From contig RXIK01000116.1 of assembly GCA_004211975.1 (NCBI GenBank), positions 1-35,824 of the forward strand: 35,824 nucleotides of DNA. The letters run 5' to 3'. The stretch is from Methanosarcinales archaeon (lineage in GTDB: Archaea; Halobacteriota; Methanosarcinia; Methanosarcinales; Methanogasteraceae). The notes beneath the pieces were generated by a model. It saw only the letters and a program-made list of their open reading frames with translations. It ran no database searches and was not told the origin of the DNA. Below, piece by piece: positions 1 through 9,339 of this stretch. The position numbers and the translations under genes were made by a program. Numbering within the stretch: the first letter of the stretch is position 1; each line of letters starts with the position of its first letter.

Positions 1-245
1 GAATGTTTCGTGATGCCGGACTAAAGATTATTCACGCAAGAAACTGGGATGCAGACTTCTATTTTGATGAATGGATACGTATCGCCGATCCCGGAGACGA
101 AATCGTTGAGCAGATGCGGAGCACAATGATTAATTCAATCGAAAACGACCGGACAGGTCTAAAGGTCCATTTTGACGCTGACAGGCGGTTGCTTTTTACT
201 TATGATACGGTAATTCTGGTGGCTGAGAAGCACACTGGATTGTGA
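1..245 (+). CDS. C-terminal fragment of a SAM-dependent methyltransferase-like protein (truncated by window edge)
   Basis: ORF open at left edge; C-terminal sequence resembles small class I methyltransferases; stop TGA at 243-245. Confidence 0.5.
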   Translation, partial: MFRDAGLKIIHARNWDADFYFDEWIRIADPGDEIVEQMRSTMINSIENDRTGLKVHFDADRRLLFTYDTVILVAEKHTGL

Positions 246-373
246 AATGAATCCCTGACATTGCATCTTACAGCTTTCATTGACACACTCCTCCAAACAC
301 TGTAAGCCCCCACTTAAACTCAACTTAAACCTGAAACCTAACCCTTAACACCCCAAACCCGGAGGAAACAAAC

Positions 374-1620
374 ATGACCCCCACACCCCTCGAAGACTGG
401 ATCATCCGGCTCCGGCGCGAATTTCACAGGAAACCCGAACTGAGTTTCAAGGAGTTCGCGAATTTCACAGGAAACCCGAACTGAGTTTCAAGGAGTTCAA
501 AACGCAGGAGATGATCATAAGAGTCCTGAGCAACCTTGGTATCGAGTCAGAGAAGATCGCAGACACCGGCGTTATCGCAACAATCCACGGACGTGCGCCG
601 CACCCCTGCATAGCGCTCAGGAGCGACACTGATGCGCTTGAAGTATTGGAAGAGCCAACTGCGTTGAACCAGGAGTATATATCAGAGAGCGAGGGCATCA
701 TGCACGCCTGCGGGCACGACGGGCATATCGCGATGGTTCTTGGTGCTGCACGCGCACTTCAGGAGATGCGCGACAGACTGCCCGGAAGCGTCAGACTGAT
801 CTTCCAGCCAGCCGAGGAGCAGCCGCCCGGTGGTGCAGCGCGGGTGATTGCAGAGGGCGGGCTTGATGGGGTGGACACAATACTTGGGATGCACATATTC
901 GGTTACATCGATCTTGGGAATATCGCGTTTCGACCGGGCAGGTTCATGGCAAGCTCAAACGTCTTCTCGATAAAGATCACAGGGAAAGGCGGGCATCATT
1001 CCACTCCTGCCGACTGTATCGACCCGATCCTGATCGCAGCGGATGCTATTCGCACCATTACAGATGGGGTGAAGGATATACTTGATCCCGCGAGGTACGT
1101 GCTCGGAATCGGCAGGATCCACGGGGGTGCACAGTTTAACAGGACACCGGATACGGTGGATATACTCGGAAGCTTCCGCACGTTTGATGATCGCGACACA
1201 GAGACGATCGAGCGAACGATTGAAAAGACGCTCGACACCCTGATGGAGACCTACGGTAAGGGGGATACCGGAGGTGTTGCTAACCTTCCCACATACGATC
1301 TCGACGTGCTCCATGGCTACCCGGTGCTCGTGAACAACAGCGCATTCACAAACACCGTGGGTGCCACACTTATGAAAACATTCCCGGATGTTGATTGTGA
1401 CGCTGAACCGATCTTCGGAGCAGAGGATTTCGCGTTTTACCTGGAGAAGGTGCCTGGCACATATCTCCTGCTCGGGACGCTGAACACGCAGAAAGGGATT
1501 ATTGAGGGCAACCATTCAAGCAGGTTCGATATCGACGAGGATGTGCTCATAACCGGCACAGAGATTCTGCAAACGATCGTGCTTGACTTTCTCAATAGCC
1601 CGGAGACATATCTACAATGA
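374..1620 (+). pseudogene. M20-family amidohydrolase (peptidase), 5' end frameshifted by a 41-bp tandem duplication
   Basis: ATG at 374 gives MTPTPLEDWIIRLRREFHRKPELSFKEF, a typical M20 N-terminus, then stops at 482-484. Removing one 41-bp copy restores frame with the 511-1620 ORF (GHDGHIAM, EGGLDGVDTILGMH, GAEDFAFY motifs). Confidence 0.8.
416..498 (+). repeat. perfect 41-bp tandem duplication
   Basis: cgcgaatttcacaggaaacccgaactgagtttcaaggagtt present twice, period 41 (416-456, 457-497). Confidence 0.97.
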
Positions 1621-2069
1621 AAATCGGCGTATTTCACAGCTCAATGACCTCTGCGGTGAAAGAACTGGTTCTGGACGTGTTAAGCGAAGAAGGTTTTGAG
1701 TACGACCATGCAAAAGACTTTGATCTGGATAAAATCGAGGATTATTACCTGCAAAACCGCGGAATATTCTACACAGGAGTCGTGGACAACACTATTGTGG
1801 GCACGAGTGCTGTGAGACGGATGGATGACAGGACGTGCGAGATAAAGCGCATCTATGTAAGAAAAGACTTTAGAAGACGAGGTTTTGGGAGCGCGCTCTT
1901 CATCCAGGCTTTAAAATTTGCGGAGGAGAACTATTCAACGGTTGTGCTCAAGACCGATGCACGGCTCAAGGATGCAATCAATATATACCGCCGAAACGGG
2001 TTTTCAGTGATAAAGGAAGAAAATGGGATTATGTACTTTGAAAAAACCAGTTTGAAGGTGAGATTATGA
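1617..2069 (+). CDS. GNAT-family N-acetyltransferase
   Basis: IYVRKDFRRRGFGSALFIQALKFAEE acetyl-CoA binding motif; ATG overlaps upstream stop. Confidence 0.85.
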   Translation: MKIGVFHSSMTSAVKELVLDVLSEEGFEYDHAKDFDLDKIEDYYLQNRGIFYTGVVDNTIVGTSAVRRMDDRTCEIKRIYVRKDFRRRGFGSALFIQALKFAEENYSTVVLKTDARLKDAINIYRRNGFSVIKEENGIMYFEKTSLKVRL

Positions 2070-2395
2070 GAATCTGGGATATACCCCCCGAGAAATTATG
2101 CCGCAACCATCTGCTCGGCGAGCACAGGGAACTTCATGCAATGTGGTCAATAATAACCGGCAACAAGAAAGCGTACGCGAACCACCCTGAAACCCTGCGC
2201 TGGAAGGGGCGGCTGATGGCACTCTACCTCAGGCACGAGAAACTGGTTGAAGAGATGGCAAATCGAGGATACAAGCACCATACGCCCCTTGACGTGAAGC
2301 TTGCGACGGGAGAAGCTGAACAAACGGAATTTGTTACTCCATATGAGGAACAGATCAGGATCCTCCGTGAACGGTGCTGCGAATGCGATGTATAG
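2066..2395 (+). CDS. pyrimidine dimer DNA glycosylase-like protein (T4 DenV/endonuclease V type)
   Basis: MRIWDIPPEKLCRNHLLGEHRELHAMW...; HLLGEHREL resembles the DenV catalytic N-terminus; ~109 aa; overlaps upstream stop. Confidence 0.7.
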   Translation: MRIWDIPPEKLCRNHLLGEHRELHAMWSIITGNKKAYANHPETLRWKGRLMALYLRHEKLVEEMANRGYKHHTPLDVKLATGEAEQTEFVTPYEEQIRILRERCCECDV

Positions 2396-2778
2396 GGGTG
2401 CGAGGCAAAACAACCACGAGATCACACGGGTTTCCACAAGATTCCGGTGTTAATCTCGTGAAATCTTGTGCCTCTCGTAGTTTTATATGCAGATATCCAC
2501 ACAATACTCAAAGTAACACCATCAAAATTATCTGATGACGCACTTACACCCATAACACTCATGCGATTTTATAGTCTCCGCGGCAGAAGACCCCGTTACT
2601 TGTAGCGGGGCGGAAGTCACATATTCGCGCCATCCACAGTCCATTCTAACAGTTTTACCTCAAAAGAGTCAGATGACATGAAAGTTAACAGGTTATTTTT
2701 TGACAAGCCCTAAACATGCACCATAAATCCGATACGCTTAAAATGAAAGCACTGCAATAAGCGAAACGGGTGAATTGA

Positions 2779-3987
2779 TTGAAGGCAGTTATTCTTGCAG
2801 CTGGCGAAGGGATGCGGTGCAGACCACTAACACTCACACGATCAAAGGTGATGCTCAGGATAGCGAACAGACCGATGATCGAGTATGTGGTGCAGTCACT
2901 TGCCAAGAGCGGTATCACAGACATTATCATGGTCGTGGGGTATGCAAAAGAGCGCATCATGAATTATTTCGGAAACGGAAAGGATTTTGGTGTGAATATT
3001 GAATATACGGAGCAGAAACATCAGCTTGGAACAGCCCATGCTATAAAACAGGCAAAGGGTTCTGTGGATGACGAGTTTCTCGTGTTAAACGGAGATAATC
3101 TTGTCAGCGCAGATACGATTGCCGATATCACGAAGAGACACACCGGGGGCACGTCAATCCTGACAACGACCGGAAATGCTACATCCGGGTACGCGCTGGT
3201 GATTGAGAGTGGCGGAGGGGTTAAGAAGATTGTGGAGGGGAAAATACTGAAGAACATCCACAATATTAACACGGGCATCTATATCTTTGATCAGACGATC
3301 TTTGATGCGATTGAGGAGACTCTGCAGGCTGATATCAGTGGTGTCAGCGAATTTGGGATCACGGATTCAATACAGCGGATGATCAATGCAGGCTACGATG
3401 TGCATGCGCACCGGACAGACCACACATGGACCGACGTGATCCATTCATGGGACTTGCTCAGCGTGAACGCAATGATCCTTGAGGGCGTCCCTGATAAGGT
3501 GCATGGACTGGCAGACAGTAAAATCAACGGTCGCGTGGTTATAGGCAAGGATTCAGCGATTGGAGAGAACTCTTATGTGAAAGGTCCGGTTATAATCGGG
3601 AGAAACTGTGATATCGGTCCGAATGTGGTCATCGCCCCGTCAACAAGCATTGGCGACAACGTCACGATCGAGCCGTTCACATACATCAAGAACAGCGTGA
3701 TCTTTGATGACGTGCACATCGGCTCGCACAGCACCATAAAAAACACCGTTATCGGCGAGAACAATGTTATTGACAGTCATTTTGTCGTGGAAAGCAGAAG
3801 GGATCTGACAGTGGAACTGGACCGGAAGCTGTACCATGCAGACGAACTTGGCACCGTGATCGGGGATGATGGCACCATCGGGTGCGATGTCGCTGTAGCC
3901 GCGGGTGCACTGATCGGGATAGAGTGCAGGATCGAAGCAGGTACTGTTGTGAGAAAACAGATACCAAGCCATGCGCTGGTGGTATAG
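2779..3987 (+). CDS. bifunctional sugar-1-phosphate nucleotidylyltransferase/acetyltransferase-like (diverged paralogue, TTG start)
   Basis: N-terminal nucleotidyltransferase domain (LAAGEGMRCRPLT) plus left-handed beta-helix hexapeptide repeats; paralogue of 7212-8402. Confidence 0.85.
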   Translation: MKAVILAAGEGMRCRPLTLTRSKVMLRIANRPMIEYVVQSLAKSGITDIIMVVGYAKERIMNYFGNGKDFGVNIEYTEQKHQLGTAHAIKQAKGSVDDEFLVLNGDNLVSADTIADITKRHTGGTSILTTTGNATSGYALVIESGGGVKKIVEGKILKNIHNINTGIYIFDQTIFDAIEETLQADISGVSEFGITDSIQRMINAGYDVHAHRTDHTWTDVIHSWDLLSVNAMILEGVPDKVHGLADSKINGRVVIGKDSAIGENSYVKGPVIIGRNCDIGPNVVIAPSTSIGDNVTIEPFTYIKNSVIFDDVHIGSHSTIKNTVIGENNVIDSHFVVESRRDLTVELDRKLYHADELGTVIGDDGTIGCDVAVAAGALIGIECRIEAGTVVRKQIPSHALVV

Positions 3988-4081
3988 ATGTGTGGCACAA
4001 TTTTTTCTCCGGAAAAATTGGGTGTTGTCCGGCGTTCCGCTACGCTCCAACCAGACTATCAGAACATGGTGGTGATCTGAT

Positions 4082-5875
4082 ATGTGTGGCATTGTCGGGT
4101 ATCTGGGCAAATCCGAAGCAGTGCCGGTTCTTTTTGACCTCCTACGGCGTCTTGAGTATAGAGGATACGATTCTGCGGGCATCGCCATCCTGAACGGAAG
4201 CATCCAGACCTCTAAAGCGAAGGGGCGTGTCGATAACCTGATATCAATCACCCCGGAGATCATGGGCTGCACCGGCATTGGGCACACCAGGTGGGCGACA
4301 CATGGAGAACCGTCATCCGAGAATGCGCATCCACACTGCAACTGCGAGGGCAGCATCGCTGTTGTCCATAACGGGATCATCGAGAATTATATAGAGCTTA
4401 AAGATAAGTTAATCGCTTCAGGGCATAAATTCAGGTCAGAAACCGACTCTGAAGTACTTCCACACCTGATTGAAGAATATTACGATGGTGATCTTGAATC
4501 ATCGGTGCGAAACGCATTATCACATGTCCGCGGATCGTATGCGATCGCGGTGGTCAGCACCGATGAGCCAGACCAGATCGTGATCGCACGAAAGGACAGT
4601 CCGCTCGTCATCGGGCTTGGCAACAACGAACATTTCGTTGCATCTGATGTTGCCGCCATCCTGAAACACACGAAAGACGTGATTTTCATGGGTGATGGCG
4701 AGATCGGCGTGATAAATGGGGGTGGAGTTAAAGTTACGACATTAGGCGGAGGTTCTGTCGAAAAAAATATCGAGACAATAGACTGGGATCCTGAATCGGC
4801 AGAGAAGAGTGGGTATGAGCATTTCATGCTGAAAGAAATATTTGAACAGCCAGCAGTCATTCGAGAGACGCTTTCAGGACGAATATCATCAGACGGGATC
4901 GATCTCGATGCTGCGCTGCCGAACGTGAGGAGAATTGTTATCCTTGCCTGCGGGACCTCATACCATGCAGGACTCTTTGGAAGGTATGTAATCGAGCGGT
5001 TTGCCAGAATCCCGGTTGACGTCGAGATCGCGTCCGAGTTCAGGTACATCGATCCGATCATCGACTGCGGCGACCTCGTGATAGCGATCACGCAGTCAGG
5101 GGAGACTGCTGACACGCTTGCGGCGATCAGGGAGGCAGGATCACGGGGCAGCCAGAAACTCGGGGTCGTCAACATGCTTGGCAGCAGCATAACACGAGAA
5201 TGCCCGTGCATACAGACAAGAGCCGGACCCGAGATAGGGGTTGCTGCCACCAAGTCATTCACATCACAGCTTGCAGTGTTGCTGCTTATCGCAATCCGGC
5301 TCGGGAGCGAGCGACGAATGATCACGACCGCGGAGATGAATGATCTTGCCGCGGGACTGCGGCAGATAAGCGGCAATATCCAGCGCGTACTAAACGATGC
5401 AGCCCGGACACGCGAATGCGCGAAGTTGTTTGCGGGCGCAAACCAGTTCATGTTCATGGGCAGGGGCGCAAACTACCCATGCGCGCTTGAAGGCGCGCTG
5501 AAACTAAAGGAGATATCCTACATCCCTGCGGAGGGATTTGCTGCTGGCGAACTTAAGCACGGTCCGCTTGCACTGATCTATGAGGGGATTCCGGTGGTTG
5601 CAATCGCCACAAAGGATGCTGTGTATGAGAAAATGCTCGGCAACATCAAGGAGGTGAAGGCAAGGGGCGCTACGGTCATTGGCATCGCAAACGAGAGCGA
5701 CACCGAGATAGAGCGATACGTGGATCATGTGCTCCGTGTGCCCGACGCAGACCCCTGGATCGCACCGATACTCTCATCGGTCGTGCTCCAGTTATTCGCA
5801 TACTATGTCGCATATTACAGGGACTGCGAGATCGACAAGCCAAGAAACCTTGCGAAGAGTGTTACGGTTGAGTGA
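4082..5875 (+). CDS. glmS: glutamine--fructose-6-phosphate aminotransferase (isomerizing)
   Basis: MCGIVGYLG N-terminal Cys glutaminase, GHTRWATHGEPSSENAHPH, SIS domains, C-terminal KPRNLAKSVTVE. Confidence 0.97.
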   Translation: MCGIVGYLGKSEAVPVLFDLLRRLEYRGYDSAGIAILNGSIQTSKAKGRVDNLISITPEIMGCTGIGHTRWATHGEPSSENAHPHCNCEGSIAVVHNGIIENYIELKDKLIASGHKFRSETDSEVLPHLIEEYYDGDLESSVRNALSHVRGSYAIAVVSTDEPDQIVIARKDSPLVIGLGNNEHFVASDVAAILKHTKDVIFMGDGEIGVINGGGVKVTTLGGGSVEKNIETIDWDPESAEKSGYEHFMLKEIFEQPAVIRETLSGRISSDGIDLDAALPNVRRIVILACGTSYHAGLFGRYVIERFARIPVDVEIASEFRYIDPIIDCGDLVIAITQSGETADTLAAIREAGSRGSQKLGVVNMLGSSITRECPCIQTRAGPEIGVAATKSFTSQLAVLLLIAIRLGSERRMITTAEMNDLAAGLRQISGNIQRVLNDAARTRECAKLFAGANQFMFMGRGANYPCALEGALKLKEISYIPAEGFAAGELKHGPLALIYEGIPVVAIATKDAVYEKMLGNIKEVKARGATVIGIANESDTEIERYVDHVLRVPDADPWIAPILSSVVLQLFAYYVAYYRDCEIDKPRNLAKSVTVE

Positions 5876-5879
5876 TATT

Positions 5880-7211
5880 ATGAAATTCGGATCGAGCGGG
5901 ATACGTGGAGTCGTAAACACAGAGATTACCTCTGAATCGGCATTGTGCATCGGGCGGGCAGTTGGAGCTGAGTACCACGATGTGGTGGTCGGCAGGGACC
6001 CGAGAACCTCGTCAGAGATGATTGAATACGCGGTGGTCTCAGGACTGCTCTCAATGGGCTGCCAGATTACGCGCGTAGGCATGGTTGCAACGCCGACACT
6101 CGCTTACGCGGCACGGATCCATAACTGCGGCGTCATGATCACCGCGTCGCACAACCCGCCGGAATATGCCGGAGTCAAGCTCTTCAACCCGGACGGGATG
6201 GCGTTTGACTCGGGGCAGCAGAAATCGATCGAACGATCACTTGAAGGGTCTGTCAGCGGTACACAGCCCGAACTAACGTCGTGGGACCGCATCAACCCAG
6301 TTAGAACCGATAGAAATGCGGTCTCTGACCACATATCAATGATACTCTCCAGCACCCGGATCAAGAGGCAGATGTCGGTGGTGGTTGACTGCGGGTGCGG
6401 CGCAGCATCCCTGACAACACCATATCTGCTCAGGGAACTGGGGTGTAACGTGATCACGTTAAACAGCCAGCCCGACGGGTTTTTCCCGGGTCGCAGTTCT
6501 GAGCCCAAAGAAGAACATCTTGGGGTCTTGCGGTCGGTTGTGCGGGAGGCACATGCAGATATCGGGATCGCGCACGACGGCGATGCTGATCGGATGGTTG
6601 CGGTTGACGACACCGGGCGGTTCGTGAGCAACGACAAGCTCCTTGCGTTCTTCGGAATGCGCGAGGCAAAGCGATCAATGGTCGTGCCCGTTGATACATC
6701 CATGCTAATTGACGCGGTGCTGCCCAACGTCACGATAACCCGAACCCGTGTCGGCGACGTGTACGTTGCAGAAACGATAAAACAGACCCGGGCTGACTTT
6801 GGCGGCGAAGCGAGCGGAACCTGGATATTTCCGAAGGTCTCGTACTGTCCGGACGGCATCTATGCCGCAGCCAGACTCATTGAGATGATCAGCATGGAAG
6901 AGGGACGGTTCAGCGATCATATCTCGGCGCTACCCACATACGAGATAAAACGCGGGGCACTGCCAACACCCAATAGCGGTGACACAGGTGATGGGAGCGT
7001 TATAGGCAGGATCGAGGAAGAATTACGCACCGGTTTTGAATTTACTGACATCAACACACTTGACGGGGTCAGAATCGCGCTCGATGACGCGTGGGCACTT
7101 GTCAGACCCTCAGGCACCGAACCCCTGATCAGGATCACGGTCGAAGGCAAAACAAAAGCCGTTGTCGACAGAATGTACACACACATAGAACAAATAATAA
7201 AGGAGCTATAG
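5880..7211 (+). CDS. glmM: phosphoglucosamine mutase/phosphomannomutase family
   Basis: MKFGSSGIRGVVN, active-site TASHNPPEYAGVK, DGDADRM metal loop, RPSGTEPLIRITVE; start placed at ATG 5880 rather than 5727. Confidence 0.92.
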   Translation: MKFGSSGIRGVVNTEITSESALCIGRAVGAEYHDVVVGRDPRTSSEMIEYAVVSGLLSMGCQITRVGMVATPTLAYAARIHNCGVMITASHNPPEYAGVKLFNPDGMAFDSGQQKSIERSLEGSVSGTQPELTSWDRINPVRTDRNAVSDHISMILSSTRIKRQMSVVVDCGCGAASLTTPYLLRELGCNVITLNSQPDGFFPGRSSEPKEEHLGVLRSVVREAHADIGIAHDGDADRMVAVDDTGRFVSNDKLLAFFGMREAKRSMVVPVDTSMLIDAVLPNVTITRTRVGDVYVAETIKQTRADFGGEASGTWIFPKVSYCPDGIYAAARLIEMISMEEGRFSDHISALPTYEIKRGALPTPNSGDTGDGSVIGRIEEELRTGFEFTDINTLDGVRIALDDAWALVRPSGTEPLIRITVEGKTKAVVDRMYTHIEQIIKEL

Positions 7212-8402
7212 ATGAAAGCAGTGATCCTTGCAGCAGGCGAAGGCACAAGAATGCGCCCGCTAACCACAACACATCCCAAGGTGATGCTTCCTGTTGCAAA
7301 CAGACCGATCCTTGAGCACATCATCAAATCAGCAAGAGACGGGGGGATCACCGACTTTGTATGCGTGGTCGGATACCGAAGCGACATGATCCGGGATTAT
7401 TTTGGCGATGGCAGACAGTTAAACATCCACATCAATTATGTGGAGCAAAAGCAGCAACTCGGAACAGCGCACGCAATAGGAACAGTTCAGGACCTCGTAG
7501 ATGATCGATTCATCGTTTTAAACGGGGATGCACTTGTCAAATCATCTGATGTTTATTCTCTGATGAAACACCGCGAAGATGCCGTGATGGCAGTTAAAGA
7601 GATCAAGGATCCAGGCAAATACGGCGTTGTGAAGACATCTGGCGGCAGGATCATTGAAATAATCGAAAAGCCGGAGCGTGCCACAAGCAACCTTGTGAAC
7701 GCGGGAATATACCTCTTTTCAGACAGTATCTTTGAGAGCATCAGAAAAACCGGGAGATCAAAGCGCGGTGAATACGAGATAACCGATTCAATAATGAGAT
7801 TAGTGTCGGATAACGCTGGTGTTGGCTGCATGCTGCTTAACACGTGGATTGACATCGGAATGCCGTGGAACCTGCTTGACGCAAACGAATTCCTACTATC
7901 AGACATCAAAACCGAGATTTCAGGCGAGATCGAACCCTATGCCACACTAAAAGGAGAGGTTGTGATAGGAGAGAACAGCATCATCCGTAACGGCGCATAC
8001 ATCACAGGACCTGTCATCATCGGAAACAACTGTGACATCGGTCCAAACTGCTATATCAGACCGGGCACAACTGTTGGCAACAACGTTCACATAGGAAACG
8101 CCGTTGAGATCAAAAACAGCATAATAATGAGCGGAACAAAAATTGGGCACCTCAGCTATCTTGGTGACAGCGTCATCGGGCATAACTGCAACTTTGGCGC
8201 CGGAACAAAAGTTGCTAACCTGCGGCACAACGGGAAAAATATCCGCGTGACAATAGATAAAGGATCAACCGACACCGGCAGACGAAAACTTGGCGTGATC
8301 ATGGGCGACTGCGTGCACACCGGGATCAACACAAGCATCAACGTCGGCGTGACGATGGCTGCCGGGAGGGCAACGCGTCCGGGAGAAGTCGTGATGCGAT
8401 GA
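7212..8402 (+). CDS. bifunctional sugar-1-phosphate nucleotidylyltransferase/acetyltransferase (archaeal GlmU-like)
   Basis: MKAVILAAGEGTRMRPLTTTHPKVMLPVANRPI; EKP motif; C-terminal beta-helix with GTKVANLRHNGKNI. Confidence 0.92.
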   Translation: MKAVILAAGEGTRMRPLTTTHPKVMLPVANRPILEHIIKSARDGGITDFVCVVGYRSDMIRDYFGDGRQLNIHINYVEQKQQLGTAHAIGTVQDLVDDRFIVLNGDALVKSSDVYSLMKHREDAVMAVKEIKDPGKYGVVKTSGGRIIEIIEKPERATSNLVNAGIYLFSDSIFESIRKTGRSKRGEYEITDSIMRLVSDNAGVGCMLLNTWIDIGMPWNLLDANEFLLSDIKTEISGEIEPYATLKGEVVIGENSIIRNGAYITGPVIIGNNCDIGPNCYIRPGTTVGNNVHIGNAVEIKNSIIMSGTKIGHLSYLGDSVIGHNCNFGAGTKVANLRHNGKNIRVTIDKGSTDTGRRKLGVIMGDCVHTGINTSINVGVTMAAGRATRPGEVVMR

Positions 8403-8836
8403 TGCCCCAATGCGCATAGGTTATGATTTTTTTTGGTAACTACTCAGGCAGGTTGATTGGTCGACAAATTGCGATTCTGTACTTTCTGGCAAGAAAAATA
8501 ACCGTGGAGTGCGCGGAGGTTTAAGAGATCGGTTAGTCGTTTTCCACCCTCCCGCGTTCCTCTGCGCATTTTGCGGCATTGCGTTAGATCAGATAAACGC
8601 AAAGGCGCAAGGTTTGAAATCACAGAATCCATCAAAATCAGGATATCGATTGGTCCGGATGAAATATAACGCTACAATTTCTCGGCACTACGCCAATATT
8701 CATTGGTGAGGGCACGGATTTAATTAAAAACAGAACTATATTATACTGCCAAAACGTTAATTTTATACGATGAAGTGTTACAGAGATGGTGTTAATTGAC
8801 TAAAGTCTTTCTAAATTTAAATCATGCAGTAAGTAT

Positions 8837-9334
8837 TTATTTTAAACTGCGGATAAAAGTTTCTAATCCTTTTCTCATTATTCCGCATTTTAATCCTTTA
8901 TCCCCAAGTGGTGTCAACAAGCGTTTTGTGTTTTTTGGTGTAGGACTTTTTGAGTGATTTATAATAACAGCACCCCACTTAACATTTTGGAAAAGTCGAG
9001 CACCCGCCAATTTCGTATTAAATATATTGTATGTATTCAATAATTGCTTTACACCATGAGAGACATCCCTTCCCTTCAATTCAACTAAACAAATCGCCTT
9101 TTCCGGTTCATTGTGAGTGTGCTTGAAGTAATAAATCAGTAAGTCACAAATAGGTTCTCCGGTGTTTGCAATACCAAGATATTGGTTGAATTGCTGTCGA
9201 TTTTCATCCGAATCAAGATGGAAAAAAAGAAATGTTTCATCTCTCCCCGGTTTTATTGATACAGACACTCCACTTTCATTGAAACTTGTGCCATGATGAA
9301 GGTGGTTTGCGAGTAACAGGTTAAATGGCACCAA
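8837..9334 (-). CDS. putative PD-(D/E)XK-like nuclease, partner of the adjacent ATPase
   Basis: ICDLLIYYFKHTHNEPEKAICLVELKGRDVSHGVKQLLNTY matches a D-(x)n-(E)xK pattern with downstream Q; 5 bp from upstream ATPase stop; TTG start. Confidence 0.55.
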   Translation of the reverse strand: MVPFNLLLANHLHHGTSFNESGVSVSIKPGRDETFLFFHLDSDENRQQFNQYLGIANTGEPICDLLIYYFKHTHNEPEKAICLVELKGRDVSHGVKQLLNTYNIFNTKLAGARLFQNVKWGAVIINHSKSPTPKNTKRLLTPLGDKGLKCGIMRKGLETFIRSLK

Positions 9335-9339
9335 ATCAC

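Noticed and set aside
955-1515. 186-aa minus-strand ORF
   Set aside because: Antisense to the M20 amidohydrolase body
3640-4380. 246-aa minus-strand ORF
   Set aside because: Antisense across two well-supported plus-strand genes; no recognisable motifs
4480-5457. 325-aa minus-strand ORF
   Set aside because: Antisense to glmS, which has full family motifs; composition (Ser/Ile-rich) typical of antisense of coding DNA
6104-6859. 251-aa minus-strand ORF
   Set aside because: Antisense to glmM catalytic regions
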